NCBI RefSeq assembly: GCF_900176075.1
Contig: NZ_FWWV01000002.1
Coordinates: 186,001-250,000 of the forward strand
Length of the DNA: 64,000 nucleotides
Source of the DNA: Pasteurella testudinis DSM 23072
Lineage (GTDB): Bacteria; Pseudomonadota; Gammaproteobacteria; Enterobacterales; Pasteurellaceae
Direction of reading: 5' to 3'
Shown here: in pieces, positions 8,514 through 18,800 of the stretch
How positions within the stretch are numbered: position 1 is the first letter of the stretch
Layout of the letters: each line of letters begins with the position of its first letter
Notes under the pieces: model-generated
Databases searched by the model: none
Told to the model about the DNA's origin: nothing
Seen by the model: only the letters and a program-made list of their open reading frames with translations
Made by a program: the position numbers and the translations under genes

Positions 8514-9581
8514 TTAGGTTTCACGCTTCGGATAAACCCAATCCGCCAGAATCGGTTCGTGATCCGACAACGGCGTACCGTCCGGTGCAAAGGCGGAGAG
8601 GATTTCGCTGTGCGAGCAGCGGATCTGTTTGGCGCAAAACCAATCCAGTTTTTGTTGGCGTTGTTGGCGCAGGGTGATGCGTGAATGGTGGGTGGTGACG
8701 CCGTCGGGATTGGCTTGCCAATGGTAACCAAGCTGTTCCATCGAGGCAAAGAGCGGTTCGGCACGATGATCCAAGCCGTCGGCAAGATTGTTGCCGGTGT
8801 TCAGATCGCCGCCGATAATCACCGGCAGATCCGGTTTAAACTGCCGGCAGGCTTGTGCCAAAGTCAGCATTTGCCGTTCACGATACGCCGTATCCTGATT
8901 GACGTTACTTTCCAAATGCGTGCTGACCAACAGCAAATTACCTTGTGCAGTCGCCACTTCCGCTAACAACGCCATACGCCCGCCGATACGGGCTTCGCCG
9001 AAATGCTCGCCGACTTTTTGTCCGCCAAACCAGTGCCCGTGATCATCAAAACGCAACATTGCTGCCGATTTGAACGGCACTTTGCTCAAAATCGCATTGC
9101 CGTGCCAACCTTGGCGGTTGAAGTTATCCGTTGCCAGTTTACGCTCGATTTCACTGCCCAGATCCAGCTCCAAAAACTCGACGCCGTACAGATAATACAT
9201 GCCCAATTCCTGCGCCAACGCCTGTGTGGTATGGCGTTGTTGGGTGCGCGCCATGCCGTTGTCCATTTCCGACAGCAACACAATATCCGGATTGTATTGG
9301 CGCAGCAAAACCGCACTTGCACTCACGTCCAGACAACGTTCCAAATTCCAGGCTATCACCCGAAAGTGGCGGGACAGCTGCCGTCCCACGCCGCGATGAC
9401 CGCACTCGATGCTTTGCATGCAAGGCAGCTGCATATAACGGCGGTGCACTGCGCTACTGCGCGCTGCTTGCCGGATCTCCGTCAAAAGCGGCTTCGGTAC
9501 GGCTTCCAATTCCGAACAAAGCCGTGTAATTAACGGAATTTCCGCTTGTTGTTCAAACGGTTGTAAAGATGTCAACACCAT
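8514..9581 (-). CDS. Endonuclease/exonuclease/phosphatase-family protein at the end of the ugp operon
   Basis: A 355-residue protein with an N-terminal helical extension (about 1-70) and an EEP-fold domain after it: NLERCLD and LLSEMDNG (metal-binding Glu), HLESNVNQ, GGDLNTGNN and the catalytic SDHEPILADW near the C terminus. The fold hydrolyses phosphodiesters or phosphomonoesters in nucleic acids, phospholipids or inositides. The stop-to-start distance to ugpC is 25 bp, so it is co-transcribed with a glycerol-3-phosphate importer. In E. coli the same position holds UgpQ, a glycerophosphodiester phosphodiesterase of a different fold. A role in phosphodiester or lipid headgroup processing is inferred from position only. 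No signal peptide is seen. Confidence 0.8.
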   Translation of the reverse strand: MVLTSLQPFEQQAEIPLITRLCSELEAVPKPLLTEIRQAARSSAVHRRYMQLPCMQSIECGHRGVGRQLSRHFRVIAWNLERCLDVSASAVLLRQYNPDIVLLSEMDNGMARTQQRHTTQALAQELGMYYLYGVEFLELDLGSEIERKLATDNFNRQGWHGNAILSKVPFKSAAMLRFDDHGHWFGGQKVGEHFGEARIGGRMALLAEVATAQGNLLLVSTHLESNVNQDTAYRERQMLTLAQACRQFKPDLPVIIGGDLNTGNNLADGLDHRAEPLFASMEQLGYHWQANPDGVTTHHSRITLRQQRQQKLDWFCAKQIRCSHSEILSAFAPDGTPLSDHEPILADWVYPKRET

Positions 9582-9606
9582 AAGCCGCCTCCTTTGCTGA
9601 AAAATA

Positions 9607-10710
9607 TTAATCCGTTATCGGGTGTAAATCCGTCTGATAAAGCGCTTGTCCGCTTTGTGCGTCAAACAGGTAGATATCAGCGCTGGCAACGCTGAAATAC
9701 AGCGTATCTTCCACCGCAATATTGCTCATTTCGCTGACCGCCAACAGTGGCTGCGAACCTAATTTGCCATGAATCACCCGTTGCGCCCCCAAATCTTCTA
9801 CGATCTCGACCGACAGCAAAAACGGATTTTCCACTGCCAGTTGCTGATGGGATAATTGGATTTTCTCCGGACGAATGCCGATTTTAATCGCCTTGCCCTG
9901 CCAACTGTGCGGTAACGGAAAATCCGGTTTGAAATAGTGACCGCTCGGCAGGCGCAGCACATCGTGCTGCACCGTCGCCTCAAGAATATTCATCGCCGGC
10001 GATCCCATAAAAGTAGCGACAAACAGATTTGCCGGATAGTGGTAAATCGCATTCGGCGTGCCGATTTGCTTGACCCTGCCGCCGTTCAGAATCACGATTT
10101 TATCCGCCATCGTCATCGCTTCCACCTGATCATGGGTCACATACACTGCCGTGATTTTCAAACGCTGCTGCAATGCCTTGATCTCCAGCCGCATAGTGTT
10201 GCGCAGTTTGGCATCGAGATTGGAGAGCGGTTCGTCAAACAGGAACAGTTTCGGTTCGCGCACAATCGCCCGTCCCATCGCCACCCGCTGCCGCTGTCCG
10301 CCGGACAGCTCTTTCGGTTTGCTGTGCAGATATTCGCTCAGCTGCAACAGTTTCGCCGTCGCTTCCACCCGTTTTTGAATTTCGGCTTTCGGATATTTAC
10401 GGTTAATCAAGCCGTACGCCAAATTTTTAAACACCGTCATATGCGGATACAAGGCATAGTTTTGAAACACCATCGCAATATTGCGATCCGCCGGCTCAAG
10501 ATCATTAATCCGTTCATCGGCAAGATATATATCGCCTTCGCTAATCGACTCCAAACCGGCAATCATGCGCAACAGCGTGGATTTGCCGCAACCGGACGGG
10601 CCGACGAACACTACAAATTCGCCGGTTTCAATGCTGATATTGGCATTTTGGGTCGCCGCCTTGCCGTTGGGATAAATTTTACTGACATTTTTAATTTCTA
10701 ATGCTGACAT
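9607..10710 (-). CDS. ugpC: sn-Glycerol-3-phosphate importer ATPase
   Basis: A 367-residue ABC ATPase of the carbohydrate-uptake (MalK-like) group. Walker A is GPSGCGKST near residues 36-44, the signature is LSGGQRQRVAMGRA, Walker B is LFLFDEPLSNLDAKLR, and the H-loop is VYVTHDQ. A C-terminal TOBE/OB regulatory domain (about 235-360, with IGIRPEKI) is present. It powers import of sn-glycerol-3-phosphate or glycerophosphodiesters through UgpA and UgpE. It is the fourth gene of ugpB-ugpA-ugpE-ugpC. The assignment rests on the complete operon order as well as the sequence. Confidence 0.93.
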   Translation of the reverse strand: MSALEIKNVSKIYPNGKAATQNANISIETGEFVVFVGPSGCGKSTLLRMIAGLESISEGDIYLADERINDLEPADRNIAMVFQNYALYPHMTVFKNLAYGLINRKYPKAEIQKRVEATAKLLQLSEYLHSKPKELSGGQRQRVAMGRAIVREPKLFLFDEPLSNLDAKLRNTMRLEIKALQQRLKITAVYVTHDQVEAMTMADKIVILNGGRVKQIGTPNAIYHYPANLFVATFMGSPAMNILEATVQHDVLRLPSGHYFKPDFPLPHSWQGKAIKIGIRPEKIQLSHQQLAVENPFLLSVEIVEDLGAQRVIHGKLGSQPLLAVSEMSNIAVEDTLYFSVASADIYLFDAQSGQALYQTDLHPITD

Positions 10711-10724
10711 CTTCTTTTTCTCGC

Positions 10725-11588
10725 TTATTTGTCGGAATCAACCAAACCTTTGATAAACCATTTTTGGAACAGCACCACCACCAACACCGGCGGCGCAATC
10801 GACAGCACCGCTAGCGCAAAAGCGCGGTTGTAGGCAGGGATTTTGCCGTCGTCCAACACGTTGATAATATCTTTAATCCCCAACAGCAGGGTTTTGAAAC
10901 TGTCGTCGGTGGTCATCAAAATCGGCCATAGATACTGATTCCAACCGACCACAAACATAATGATGAAAATCGCCGCAATCATCGCTTTCGACAACGGCAG
11001 CAGAATATCTATGAAAAAGCGCCAAGGGCCCGCATTATCCATTTTCGCCGCTTCGATCAGTTCGTCCGGAATCGACAGGAAAAACTGACGGAAGAAAAAG
11101 GTCGCGGTCGCCGACGCAATCAGCGGCAGGATCAAGCCGGTGTAGCTGTTGACCATGCCTAACTGCGCCACGATTTCGTAAGACGGAATGATCCGCACTT
11201 CCAGCGGCAACAGCAGCGAACTGAAAATAATCCAAAACAGCAACGTGCCCAGCGGAAAGCGGAAATAGACAATCGCATACGCCGCCAACATCGAAATCAT
11301 GATTTTGCCGATCGCAAAGCCGAAGCCCAAAATCAGTGAGTTTTTCAACATTACCAAACCGCTTGCGCCCTTGATTTGCAGCGAGGCATCATTTAAAAAT
11401 ACGCTGGACGTGCCGAACAGCAGATCGCGGTAGGTGCTGATAAACTCATCACCAAACCAAAACTGTATGCCGTTGCGCGCCAAATATTCGGCGCTGTGGG
11501 TAGATGACGTCAGCGCCAGCCAAACCGGCAGCATTAAAAAAATCACGCCGCTGATTAAGATCACATGGTCAAAAATTTTACTTCTCAT
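10725..11588 (-). CDS. ugpE: sn-Glycerol-3-phosphate importer permease
   Basis: A 287-residue inner-membrane permease of the MalG type with about six membrane helices, beginning with a helix at residues 10-28. The EAA loop that contacts the ATPase is visible as ELIEAAKMDNAGPWRFFIDILLP. It pairs with UgpA to form the translocation channel. It lies between ugpA and ugpC with short gaps, all on the minus strand. Confidence 0.93.
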   Translation of the reverse strand: MRSKIFDHVILISGVIFLMLPVWLALTSSTHSAEYLARNGIQFWFGDEFISTYRDLLFGTSSVFLNDASLQIKGASGLVMLKNSLILGFGFAIGKIMISMLAAYAIVYFRFPLGTLLFWIIFSSLLLPLEVRIIPSYEIVAQLGMVNSYTGLILPLIASATATFFFRQFFLSIPDELIEAAKMDNAGPWRFFIDILLPLSKAMIAAIFIIMFVVGWNQYLWPILMTTDDSFKTLLLGIKDIINVLDDGKIPAYNRAFALAVLSIAPPVLVVVLFQKWFIKGLVDSDK

Positions 11589-11620
11589 TTTTTATCCTTA
11601 TCCGTTATGCCGTACCGCAC

Positions 11621-12496
11621 TTAATAGTGGATTTTCTTTTCCAGAAAACGGAACTGCACCACCGTCAGCAACATCACGAAGATCATCAGAATCACCGATT
11701 GCGCCGAGCTGCCGCCCAAATCTGCCCCCAAAAAACCGTCTTGATAAATTTTGTACACCAGTGTCGAGGTTTCGCCGCTCGGACGACCGCGCGTCAAGGT
11801 GTCGATAATGCCGAAAGTTTCGAAGAAGGCGTAGGTGATATTGATCACCAACAGGAAAAAAGTGGTCGGTGCCAGCAGCGGAAAGGTGATCGTCCAAAAG
11901 CGTTTGCTGCGGCTTTTGCAGTCAATCGCCGCCGCTTCCTTGACCGAGTGCGGTATGCCCTGCAAACCGGCGATAAAATAGACGAAATTGACACTCACCT
12001 GCTTCCACACCGAAATCAGCACCAAGGCAAGAGTGGCATCAACGCCGTCCAGTTTATGGTCGAACGCCCACATTTGGTTAAACAGTTTGTACAGCGGTCC
12101 GACATGGGAATCGAACAAAAACACCGCCAGCAACCCCGCCACCGCAGGCGCCACCGCATAAGGCCAAATGATTAAGGTTTTATAGCTGTTTTTGGCACGG
12201 ATCACATGGTCGGCTTTCACCGCCAACAGCAGGGAAATCGCCAACGAGAAGAAGGTCACCAACACCGAAAAAATCAGGGTGAAACGAAACGAGGTGAAAT
12301 AGTTCGGGTTGCTCAACACATCGATGTAATTTTGCAAACCGACAAACGTGGAGCTGAAACCGAACGGGTCTTCCAGATAAAAACTCATATTGACCGATTG
12401 CAGCGCCGGCCAAACAAAAAAAACGGCAATAATCAATAATTGCGGCGCAATAAAAAGATAGGGCAAAGCCGAGTGTTTAAAGGTTCTTTTATTCAT
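11621..12496 (-). CDS. ugpA: sn-Glycerol-3-phosphate importer permease
   Basis: A 291-residue MalF-type permease with a first membrane helix at about residues 11-31 (LPYLFIAPQLLIIAVFFVWP). Its EAA loop is VKEAAAIDCKSRSKRFWTITFPLL. It forms the heterodimeric channel with UgpE. It follows ugpB after 75 bp, a spacer that holds a strong hairpin, and precedes ugpE by 32 bp. Confidence 0.93.
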   Translation of the reverse strand: MNKRTFKHSALPYLFIAPQLLIIAVFFVWPALQSVNMSFYLEDPFGFSSTFVGLQNYIDVLSNPNYFTSFRFTLIFSVLVTFFSLAISLLLAVKADHVIRAKNSYKTLIIWPYAVAPAVAGLLAVFLFDSHVGPLYKLFNQMWAFDHKLDGVDATLALVLISVWKQVSVNFVYFIAGLQGIPHSVKEAAAIDCKSRSKRFWTITFPLLAPTTFFLLVINITYAFFETFGIIDTLTRGRPSGETSTLVYKIYQDGFLGADLGGSSAQSVILMIFVMLLTVVQFRFLEKKIHY

Positions 12497-12521
12497 AGCT
12501 TGTCCAAAATAAACGGAAGAG

Positions 12522-12546
12522 CCGAGACAGCTTATCGCTGCCTCGG
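12522..12546 (-). promoter_or_regulatory. Hairpin in the ugpB-ugpA gap
   Basis: CCGAGACAGC (12522-12531) and GCTGCCTCGG (12537-12546) form a stem of ten positions with one G-T/A-C type mismatch and a five-base loop, with no T-run. Hairpins directly after the binding-protein gene of importer operons commonly protect the upstream message, giving excess binding protein over permease, as in malE-malF. The function here is inferred. Confidence 0.55.
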
Positions 12547-12571
12547 GTTTGAGGCTAAAACCGCACTTTGC

Positions 12572-13879
12572 TTATTTTACGGTTTGTGCAAAACGGGACA
12601 GCAGCTGGTTGCCGTCTTTTTCAATCACGCTTAACGCTTGATCAACCGTGGTCGCACCGGTGAACAGCTTGGTCACTTCGCTGCGAATGACTTCGCGCGT
12701 TTGCGGATAGAACCCCAAGCGATAACCTTTGGTCCACTCGCCGCCCGGCAAATTCAACTGTAAAATACCGGTTTCCGCCGCCGGCTCCTGCTGGTAGTAA
12801 CCTTCGGCTTTCACTTTCTCATAAGCCGCGGTGGTGATCGGCACATAACCGGTCTCTTTATGCCAATTGCCCTGCACCTCGGCACTGCTCAAGAATTTGA
12901 AGAAATCGGTCGAACAGGCATTTTGCTCTTTGCTCTTGCCGGCAAAAGCGAACAACGCCGCACCGCCGATAAAGGTGTTGTACTCTTTGCCTTTGGTGAG
13001 CGAATCCCAATACGGCAGATAAGTGGTGCCAAACTCAAAATCGGCTTGCGCCTTAATGCCCCCGAAAGAGCCGCTTGAACCTAACCACATCGCCACTTCG
13101 CCCTTCTCAAACGGGGTTTGGTTGTCGCCCCAGCCTTCGCCGTAGTAGCCGTAATAACCTTTATCTTTCCACTCTTTGAATTTGCCTAAGTGCATTTTCA
13201 GATCGTCATTGTTGTAGTACAGTTTGCTTGCCGGCGCATCGAAGCCGTTGTTTTGATCGGCTAATTGCAAGTTGTGGCGTGAATGGAAGTTCTCAAACAA
13301 AATCCATGGCGAATGGGATTGTGACAGGGCGATATAACCGGCTTGTTTTAATTTTTCCGCCACGTCTTCAAACGCTTCCCAGGTTTTCGGCGGCTGCACG
13401 CCGGCTTTTTCCAGCGCCGCTTTGTTGAAATAGAGAATCACGGTGGACGAGTTGAACGGCATACCGATCATTTTGCCTTGGCTGTCGGCATAGAAGTTAC
13501 GGATACCCGGCAGATAATCGTTTTTGTCAAACGCCACGCCGCTCTCGGCAAACAGATCCGCCACCGGAATCAAAGCGCCTTTAGCATTGATAATCGTGGC
13601 CGAACCCGCCTCGTACACCTGAATAATGTTCGGCGCTTGTTTGGCTCGGAAAGCGGCAATGCCGGCGGTTAATAATTCTTCGTAACTGCCTTTATAAATC
13701 GGATCAATCTTACATTGTTGTTGTGAAGCGTTATAAGTCGCGGCGATTTTGTTAACAGTTTCCCCCAACTGCCCACCCATGGCGTGCCACCAAGTAATAT
13801 CCGTTGCTGCTGCGGCCGAAGCGGAGAAAGAAACGGTTGCTGTTGCCAGTGCGCTAATCAAAAATGATTTCTTAAACAT
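12572..13879 (-). CDS. ugpB: sn-Glycerol-3-phosphate-binding periplasmic protein
   Basis: A 435-residue periplasmic solute-binding protein (family 1). The signal peptide is residues 1-24 (MFKKSFLISALATATVSFSASAAA), followed by the mature start ATDITWWHAMGGQLGETVNK; WWHAMGG is characteristic of UgpB. The start at 13879 is preferred over the in-frame ATG 16 codons upstream because AAGGA lies at proper spacing before it and it begins the signal peptide. It captures glycerol-3-phosphate or glycerophosphocholine-type diesters for UgpAEC. It is the first gene of the operon, and a Pho-box-like element lies about 75-95 bp upstream. Confidence 0.94.
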   Translation of the reverse strand: MFKKSFLISALATATVSFSASAAAATDITWWHAMGGQLGETVNKIAATYNASQQQCKIDPIYKGSYEELLTAGIAAFRAKQAPNIIQVYEAGSATIINAKGALIPVADLFAESGVAFDKNDYLPGIRNFYADSQGKMIGMPFNSSTVILYFNKAALEKAGVQPPKTWEAFEDVAEKLKQAGYIALSQSHSPWILFENFHSRHNLQLADQNNGFDAPASKLYYNNDDLKMHLGKFKEWKDKGYYGYYGEGWGDNQTPFEKGEVAMWLGSSGSFGGIKAQADFEFGTTYLPYWDSLTKGKEYNTFIGGAALFAFAGKSKEQNACSTDFFKFLSSAEVQGNWHKETGYVPITTAAYEKVKAEGYYQQEPAAETGILQLNLPGGEWTKGYRLGFYPQTREVIRSEVTKLFTGATTVDQALSVIEKDGNQLLSRFAQTVK

Positions 13880-13953
13880 AAACAGTCCTTTAATGAATGG
13901 TATGCGAAAATAACGATCGCTCGACATTGAGCCGAATCACTGTAGCAAAGAAG

Positions 13954-13972
13954 TGTTACATTTTGATGACAA
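13954..13972 (-). promoter_or_regulatory. Pho-box-like direct repeat upstream of ugpB
   Basis: On the minus strand the sequence reads TTGTCAT-CAAA-ATGTAAC. This matches the PhoB box layout (two CTGTCA-type heptamers separated by four A/T-rich bases) at 6 of 7 and 5 of 7 positions. E. coli ugp is PhoB-controlled. A 15-nt near-palindrome GATGAC-AAC-GTCATC (13965-13979) overlaps it and could instead be another operator. Confidence 0.4.
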
Positions 13973-14089
13973 CGTCATCTTTTGCAAAATGAGTAAAACC
14001 ATTGGCATAACCGACTGTTAACGGTAAACTTAATGCCAATCTTGTAGTCTAAGACCCGATCTCAACGAATAATGACACACGGAGTCGAT

Positions 14090-15886
14090 GTGAAACTGTT
14101 TCAATGGAATTTGCCTACATGGAAAATAGGTAGGTATTTGCTGAATTTTTTCTTTTGGTCGCTAACGGTTGTTCCGCTGACCGCACTTGCCGATACGCAA
14201 ACACAACAACAGCGGCAAACGGTATTATTACGCGTACAGGGAATTGACAATCCGGAGCTAAGCAATAACGTGCGGATTCACTTATCGCAGTTGAGCAACG
14301 ATGAAGCGGACGGCTCCGAGCGCTACCAATATCTGGTCAGCCAAACCATTGAAAATGCGCTGCGCGCGTTGGGCTATTTTAATAATCAAATCACCTTCCG
14401 TTTGCAACAACGCCCTGCACCGGCGAAAGATTTGCTGTTTGCCAATGTGGTGTTGGCACAGCCGGTCAAAAACGCCGAACCTGAAATTCAGATTTTGGGC
14501 GATGCCAATCTGGATCCCGAATTTATCGCCTTGAAGAAAACCCTGCCCCCCGTCGGCAGCGTGTTAAACCAAGGGGAATACGACAGTTACAAATCCGCAT
14601 TGCAAAGCCTGGCGGCCAAGCGTGGTTATTTTGACGCCGATTTCGTCTTGTCACAGTTGCTGGTCACACCGGACGAACATGAAGCGGTGTGGCATATCGT
14701 GTTTAACAGCGGTCAGCGTTATCACTACGGCAGCGTCAATTTTAAACATTCGCAAATCCGCGAAGACTACCTGCGCAACATGCTGCCGCTTGAAGCCGGT
14801 GAACCTTATCTGATCAACGATTTGTCAACCTTGACCTCCAATTACACCTCCAGCAACTGGTTCAGTTCGGTGCTGCTGGAACCGCACTTGGACGCCGAAG
14901 CCAAACGGGTCGATCTCGACGTGTTATTGCGCCCGAAAAAGAAAAACAGCATGGAGTTGGGGATCGGCTATTCGACCGATGTCGGCCCGCGCCTGCAAGT
15001 CGGCTGGACGCGCCCGTGGATTAACAGCCGTGGCCACAGTTTCCGTAGCAATCTGTATCTGTCGGCGCCGCAACAAACGCTGGAAGCAACTTACCGTATG
15101 CCGTTGCTCGCCAATCCGATGAATTACTACTACGAATTTTCCGGCGGTATGGAGCGGGAAGATAACAACGACACCAAATCCAGCACCATTACCCTCGCCG
15201 GTCTGCGCTACTGGAACCACAGCAGCGGCTGGCAATATTTTGCCGGTGTGCGTGCCCGCTACGATGACTTTACCCAAGCGAATATTTCGCACAAGACCTT
15301 TTTGCTCTACCCGACCATCGGTTTCAACCGCACTCGGATGCGCGGCGGCATGTTCCCGACGTGGGGCGATGCGCAAAACGTGACGTTTAATATCGGTCGC
15401 AAAATCTGGGGTTCCGATGTGGATTTCTTCAGTATCCGCGCCTCCTCCGCTTGGATCCGCACCTATTACACCAACCACCGTTTCCTAACCCGTTTCGAAG
15501 TCGGTTATCTGAACACCAAGGAACTGCAACGCATTCCGCCGGCATTGCGCTACTTTGCCGGCGGCGATCGCAGCATTCGCGGCTACGGCTATAAAAAAAT
15601 CTCGCCGAAAGACAAAGACGGCAAGCTGGTCGGCGCCTCACGCATGGCGATTGCCAATTTTGAATACCAGTATCAGGTGTATCAAGACTGGTGGGCGGCA
15701 GTGTTTTACGACACCGGTTTGGCGGCGAATAACTTTTCCAGCGCCGAATTGCGCTCCGGCGCCGGAATCGGCGTGCGTTGGGCGTCGCCAATCGGTGCGG
15801 TCAAATTGGATATTGCCACGCCAATTCGTGACAAAGACAACAGCAAAAATATTCAATTTTATATCGGGCTAGGGGCGGAACTGTAA
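14090..15886 (+). CDS. tamA: Autotransporter assembly outer-membrane subunit TamA
   Basis: An Omp85-family protein of about 599 residues that, with TamB, helps insert outer-membrane proteins and moves phospholipids. An N-terminal hydrophobic signal (LLNFFFWSLTVVPLTALA) is followed by POTRA domains (about residues 35-270) and a C-terminal 16-strand barrel. The conserved barrel motif is FAGGDRSIRGYGYKKISP, and the protein ends in the aromatic-rich strand NIQFYIGLGAEL. I prefer the GTG at 14090, preceded by GGAG at five to six bases; an in-frame ATG at 14072 has no ribosome-binding site. The stop overlaps the tamB start by one base (TAATG), which indicates translational coupling. Confidence 0.92.
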   Translation: MKLFQWNLPTWKIGRYLLNFFFWSLTVVPLTALADTQTQQQRQTVLLRVQGIDNPELSNNVRIHLSQLSNDEADGSERYQYLVSQTIENALRALGYFNNQITFRLQQRPAPAKDLLFANVVLAQPVKNAEPEIQILGDANLDPEFIALKKTLPPVGSVLNQGEYDSYKSALQSLAAKRGYFDADFVLSQLLVTPDEHEAVWHIVFNSGQRYHYGSVNFKHSQIREDYLRNMLPLEAGEPYLINDLSTLTSNYTSSNWFSSVLLEPHLDAEAKRVDLDVLLRPKKKNSMELGIGYSTDVGPRLQVGWTRPWINSRGHSFRSNLYLSAPQQTLEATYRMPLLANPMNYYYEFSGGMEREDNNDTKSSTITLAGLRYWNHSSGWQYFAGVRARYDDFTQANISHKTFLLYPTIGFNRTRMRGGMFPTWGDAQNVTFNIGRKIWGSDVDFFSIRASSAWIRTYYTNHRFLTRFEVGYLNTKELQRIPPALRYFAGGDRSIRGYGYKKISPKDKDGKLVGASRMAIANFEYQYQVYQDWWAAVFYDTGLAANNFSSAELRSGAGIGVRWASPIGAVKLDIATPIRDKDNSKNIQFYIGLGAEL

Positions 15887-18800
15887 TGAACGACACACCG
15901 ACGACACCAACAGAACAAACTACCGACGCCACGCCGCAAACTAATGCGGCAACGGGCAAAAACAAACACAAGTGCGGTTGGCGCAAATGGCTGTGCGGCT
16001 TCGCATTGCTGTTATTACTGGTGTTGACGCTACTGGCGGTTTTGCTCGGTACGGGCTGGGGACAGCGCAAGCTGTTGACACTGACGGACAACCTGTTGGA
16101 CGAATTGCAAATCGAACAGGTCAGCGGCAGTTTGAGTGACGGTTTAGTTTTGCACAATGTCGAATACCACAGCGAGGGGATCGGCGTTGCGGTCGGCGAA
16201 GCGCGTCTGCAATTGCGATTTGCCTGCTTATGGCAAGCCAAACTGTGCATTGATGACGTCTCATTAACGCAAGCCACGATCGGCGTGGATACCGCACTTT
16301 TGCCACCGTCGGAACCGAGAGAACCGTCATCAGGGGAAATGCAACGCATCACTTTACCGCTGGACATTGAAGTCAACAATGTCAGTCTGCAAGAAATCAA
16401 TGCCAAAGTTGATAATATGCAATTCGCTTTAAGTCGCTTCCAAACCGCACTTTCGCTGGACAATCAGCAAGGCTTGACCATTCAACCGACTCAAATTGAA
16501 AAATTCAGCGTAACGATGGCAGAAAATCCGGCACCAGCGAAAGAAGAAGATAAAACCGCTGAAACGGAGCAAACCACAGCGACGGACTGGGACGCATTGC
16601 AACAGCGGCTGGCAAAACCGTTGTTGGCGGATTTGCAGCAGGTCACCTTGCCGTTTGACATTCATCTGTTGGGTTTGCACGGGCGCGACTGGCACTACCG
16701 CGAGCAATGTGAAAACGGGCTGAATATCGCGATTCCGACGGTCGATTTGGTCGCCGATGCCACCGATTACCAAGTGCGGTTACAGCAACTTAAGATCAAC
16801 AGCGATTTGCTGGATCTGCACGGACAAGGCGAGATGACGCTGGCACAGGATTTTCCATTGAATTTCGCCGTCAATGCCGATATTTATCCGCTGTTACAAG
16901 GCGAAACACTGCTGTTGCCGCAAAGTGCGGTCAAGCTCAATCTCAGCGGTGCACTGAAACAAAGCGCACAATTGCAGCTCAATACCCAAGGCGCGGTTGA
17001 TGCCGATTTAACTGCCGAATTTCAGCTGAATCAAGCGCATAATCCGTTGCAACTGACGCTGAAAAGCCCGCAATTCCAGTACCCGTTTGGCGAACAGTTC
17101 CAAGAGAAACCGGACGTGCGCTTGCAGGATCTCGATCTGCAACTGAGCGGCAATTTATCGCAGTATCACATCGCCCTGAACAGCCAAGCCAGCGGCGTGG
17201 ATATTCCGCCGGCGAAGATCAGTTTGAATGCCGACGGCACGATTACCGATTTGGATATTCAACGCTTGCTGATCGAAGCCTTAAACGGCAACGCCGAACT
17301 GAACGGCAAACTGGCGTGGCGTGACGGCGTGAGCTGGCAAAGTGCGGTCACGCTGGATCAGATCGACACCCGTAGTTATCTGCCGCAGTGGGCGGCGTTG
17401 CTGAACGGCGGTTTACACACTCAGGGCAGCGTCAATGGCGGAAACTGGCAAGTGGACATTACCAATCTGGCGCTGAACGGACGTTTAAACAATCAGACGC
17501 TGCAACTGGACGGCAAGCTGCAAAGCAACAATCAACGGGTGCTGAATGCCGAACAGGTCAAACTGGTTTACGGCAACAACACCATTTTACTCAACGGGCA
17601 TTTGGATCAGGAATCCGATTTACAAGCACAAATTAATGCGCCGAATCTAGCCGGTCTGCTACCGCACTTGTCCGCGTCGTTAAACGGTAATATCAATATT
17701 CAGGGCAGCCTGCAAAAACCGTTTGCCGATTTGGATCTGGTGAGCCGGAACATCGACTATCAGGACTTCCGCCTGCGCAATTTCAGTGCCAAAGGGCGGC
17801 TGCAAATGGACGAGATAATCGCCGGTGCACTCTATCTGAATTTGGACTCGTTCAAATACGCTGATATCGAACTGCAACAAACCAAACTCATCGCCGAGGG
17901 CAACGAGAAAAATCACAAACTCAACTTGCGCACCCTCGGCGAACCGGTATCCGGCACCTTGAATATTTACGGCGGCTTTGATCGTGCCAGTGAACAGTGG
18001 CAAGGCACGCTCAGCCAAATCCGCCTCAACTCGCCGGTCGGCGACTGGCGTAATAATCAGAATATGCAAGTCAGCTTCAATGCCGCCAACAGCGAAGCCG
18101 AAGTCTCCGCCCATTGCTGGCTCAACCAGCAGGCGCAGCTCTGTTTTCCGCAACCGTTCAAAGCCGGCAACGACGGCGAAATTCCGTTTGAGCTGAAACA
18201 GATCAATCTGGCGATGGTGAATGACTTTTTAGACAAAAACAGCCAAGCCTCCGGCATTATCGACGGCAACGGTCGGGTTGCGTGGTACAGCGATAAGCCG
18301 TTCGAGCTGGCACTGGATCTGAGCAGCAACCAACTAGGCTTCAAACAGCGCATTGATTACCGCACTTTCCAGCTTGCATTGAACAAATTGCAAATCAACA
18401 GCCGGATCGAAAACAATAATCTGACCCTGAAAGCCGATACCGACATCAATCAAAAAGGCCGGCTGACAACCGATCTCACCCTGTCCGATTTGGCGGCGGC
18501 ACGCAACCTGTCCGGCGAAATCAGCTTACAAGGTTTTAATCTGGATCTGCTCAACCAGCTACTGGCAAAAGGCGAAAAACTGAACGGCGAGATCAACAGC
18601 CGCCTGCAACTGGGCGGCAATTTGCAAGCCCCTTTGTTGAACGGCAACTTCACACTGCAAAATTTGAATGCCAAGATGTATTCGCTGCCGTTTCAAGTGT
18701 CCGACGGCGACATTGACATTGCCTTTAACGGCACTTCCTCCACCCTGCGCGGCACGCTGAAAACGCCGGACAGCCAGCTGAACTTGAACGGCGACGCCTC

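Noticed and set aside
14924-15478. Long minus-strand open frames inside tamA, tamB, ppk, ppx, hsdM and hsdR
   Set aside because: All lie opposite well-identified genes, have atypical composition and match nothing recognisable.
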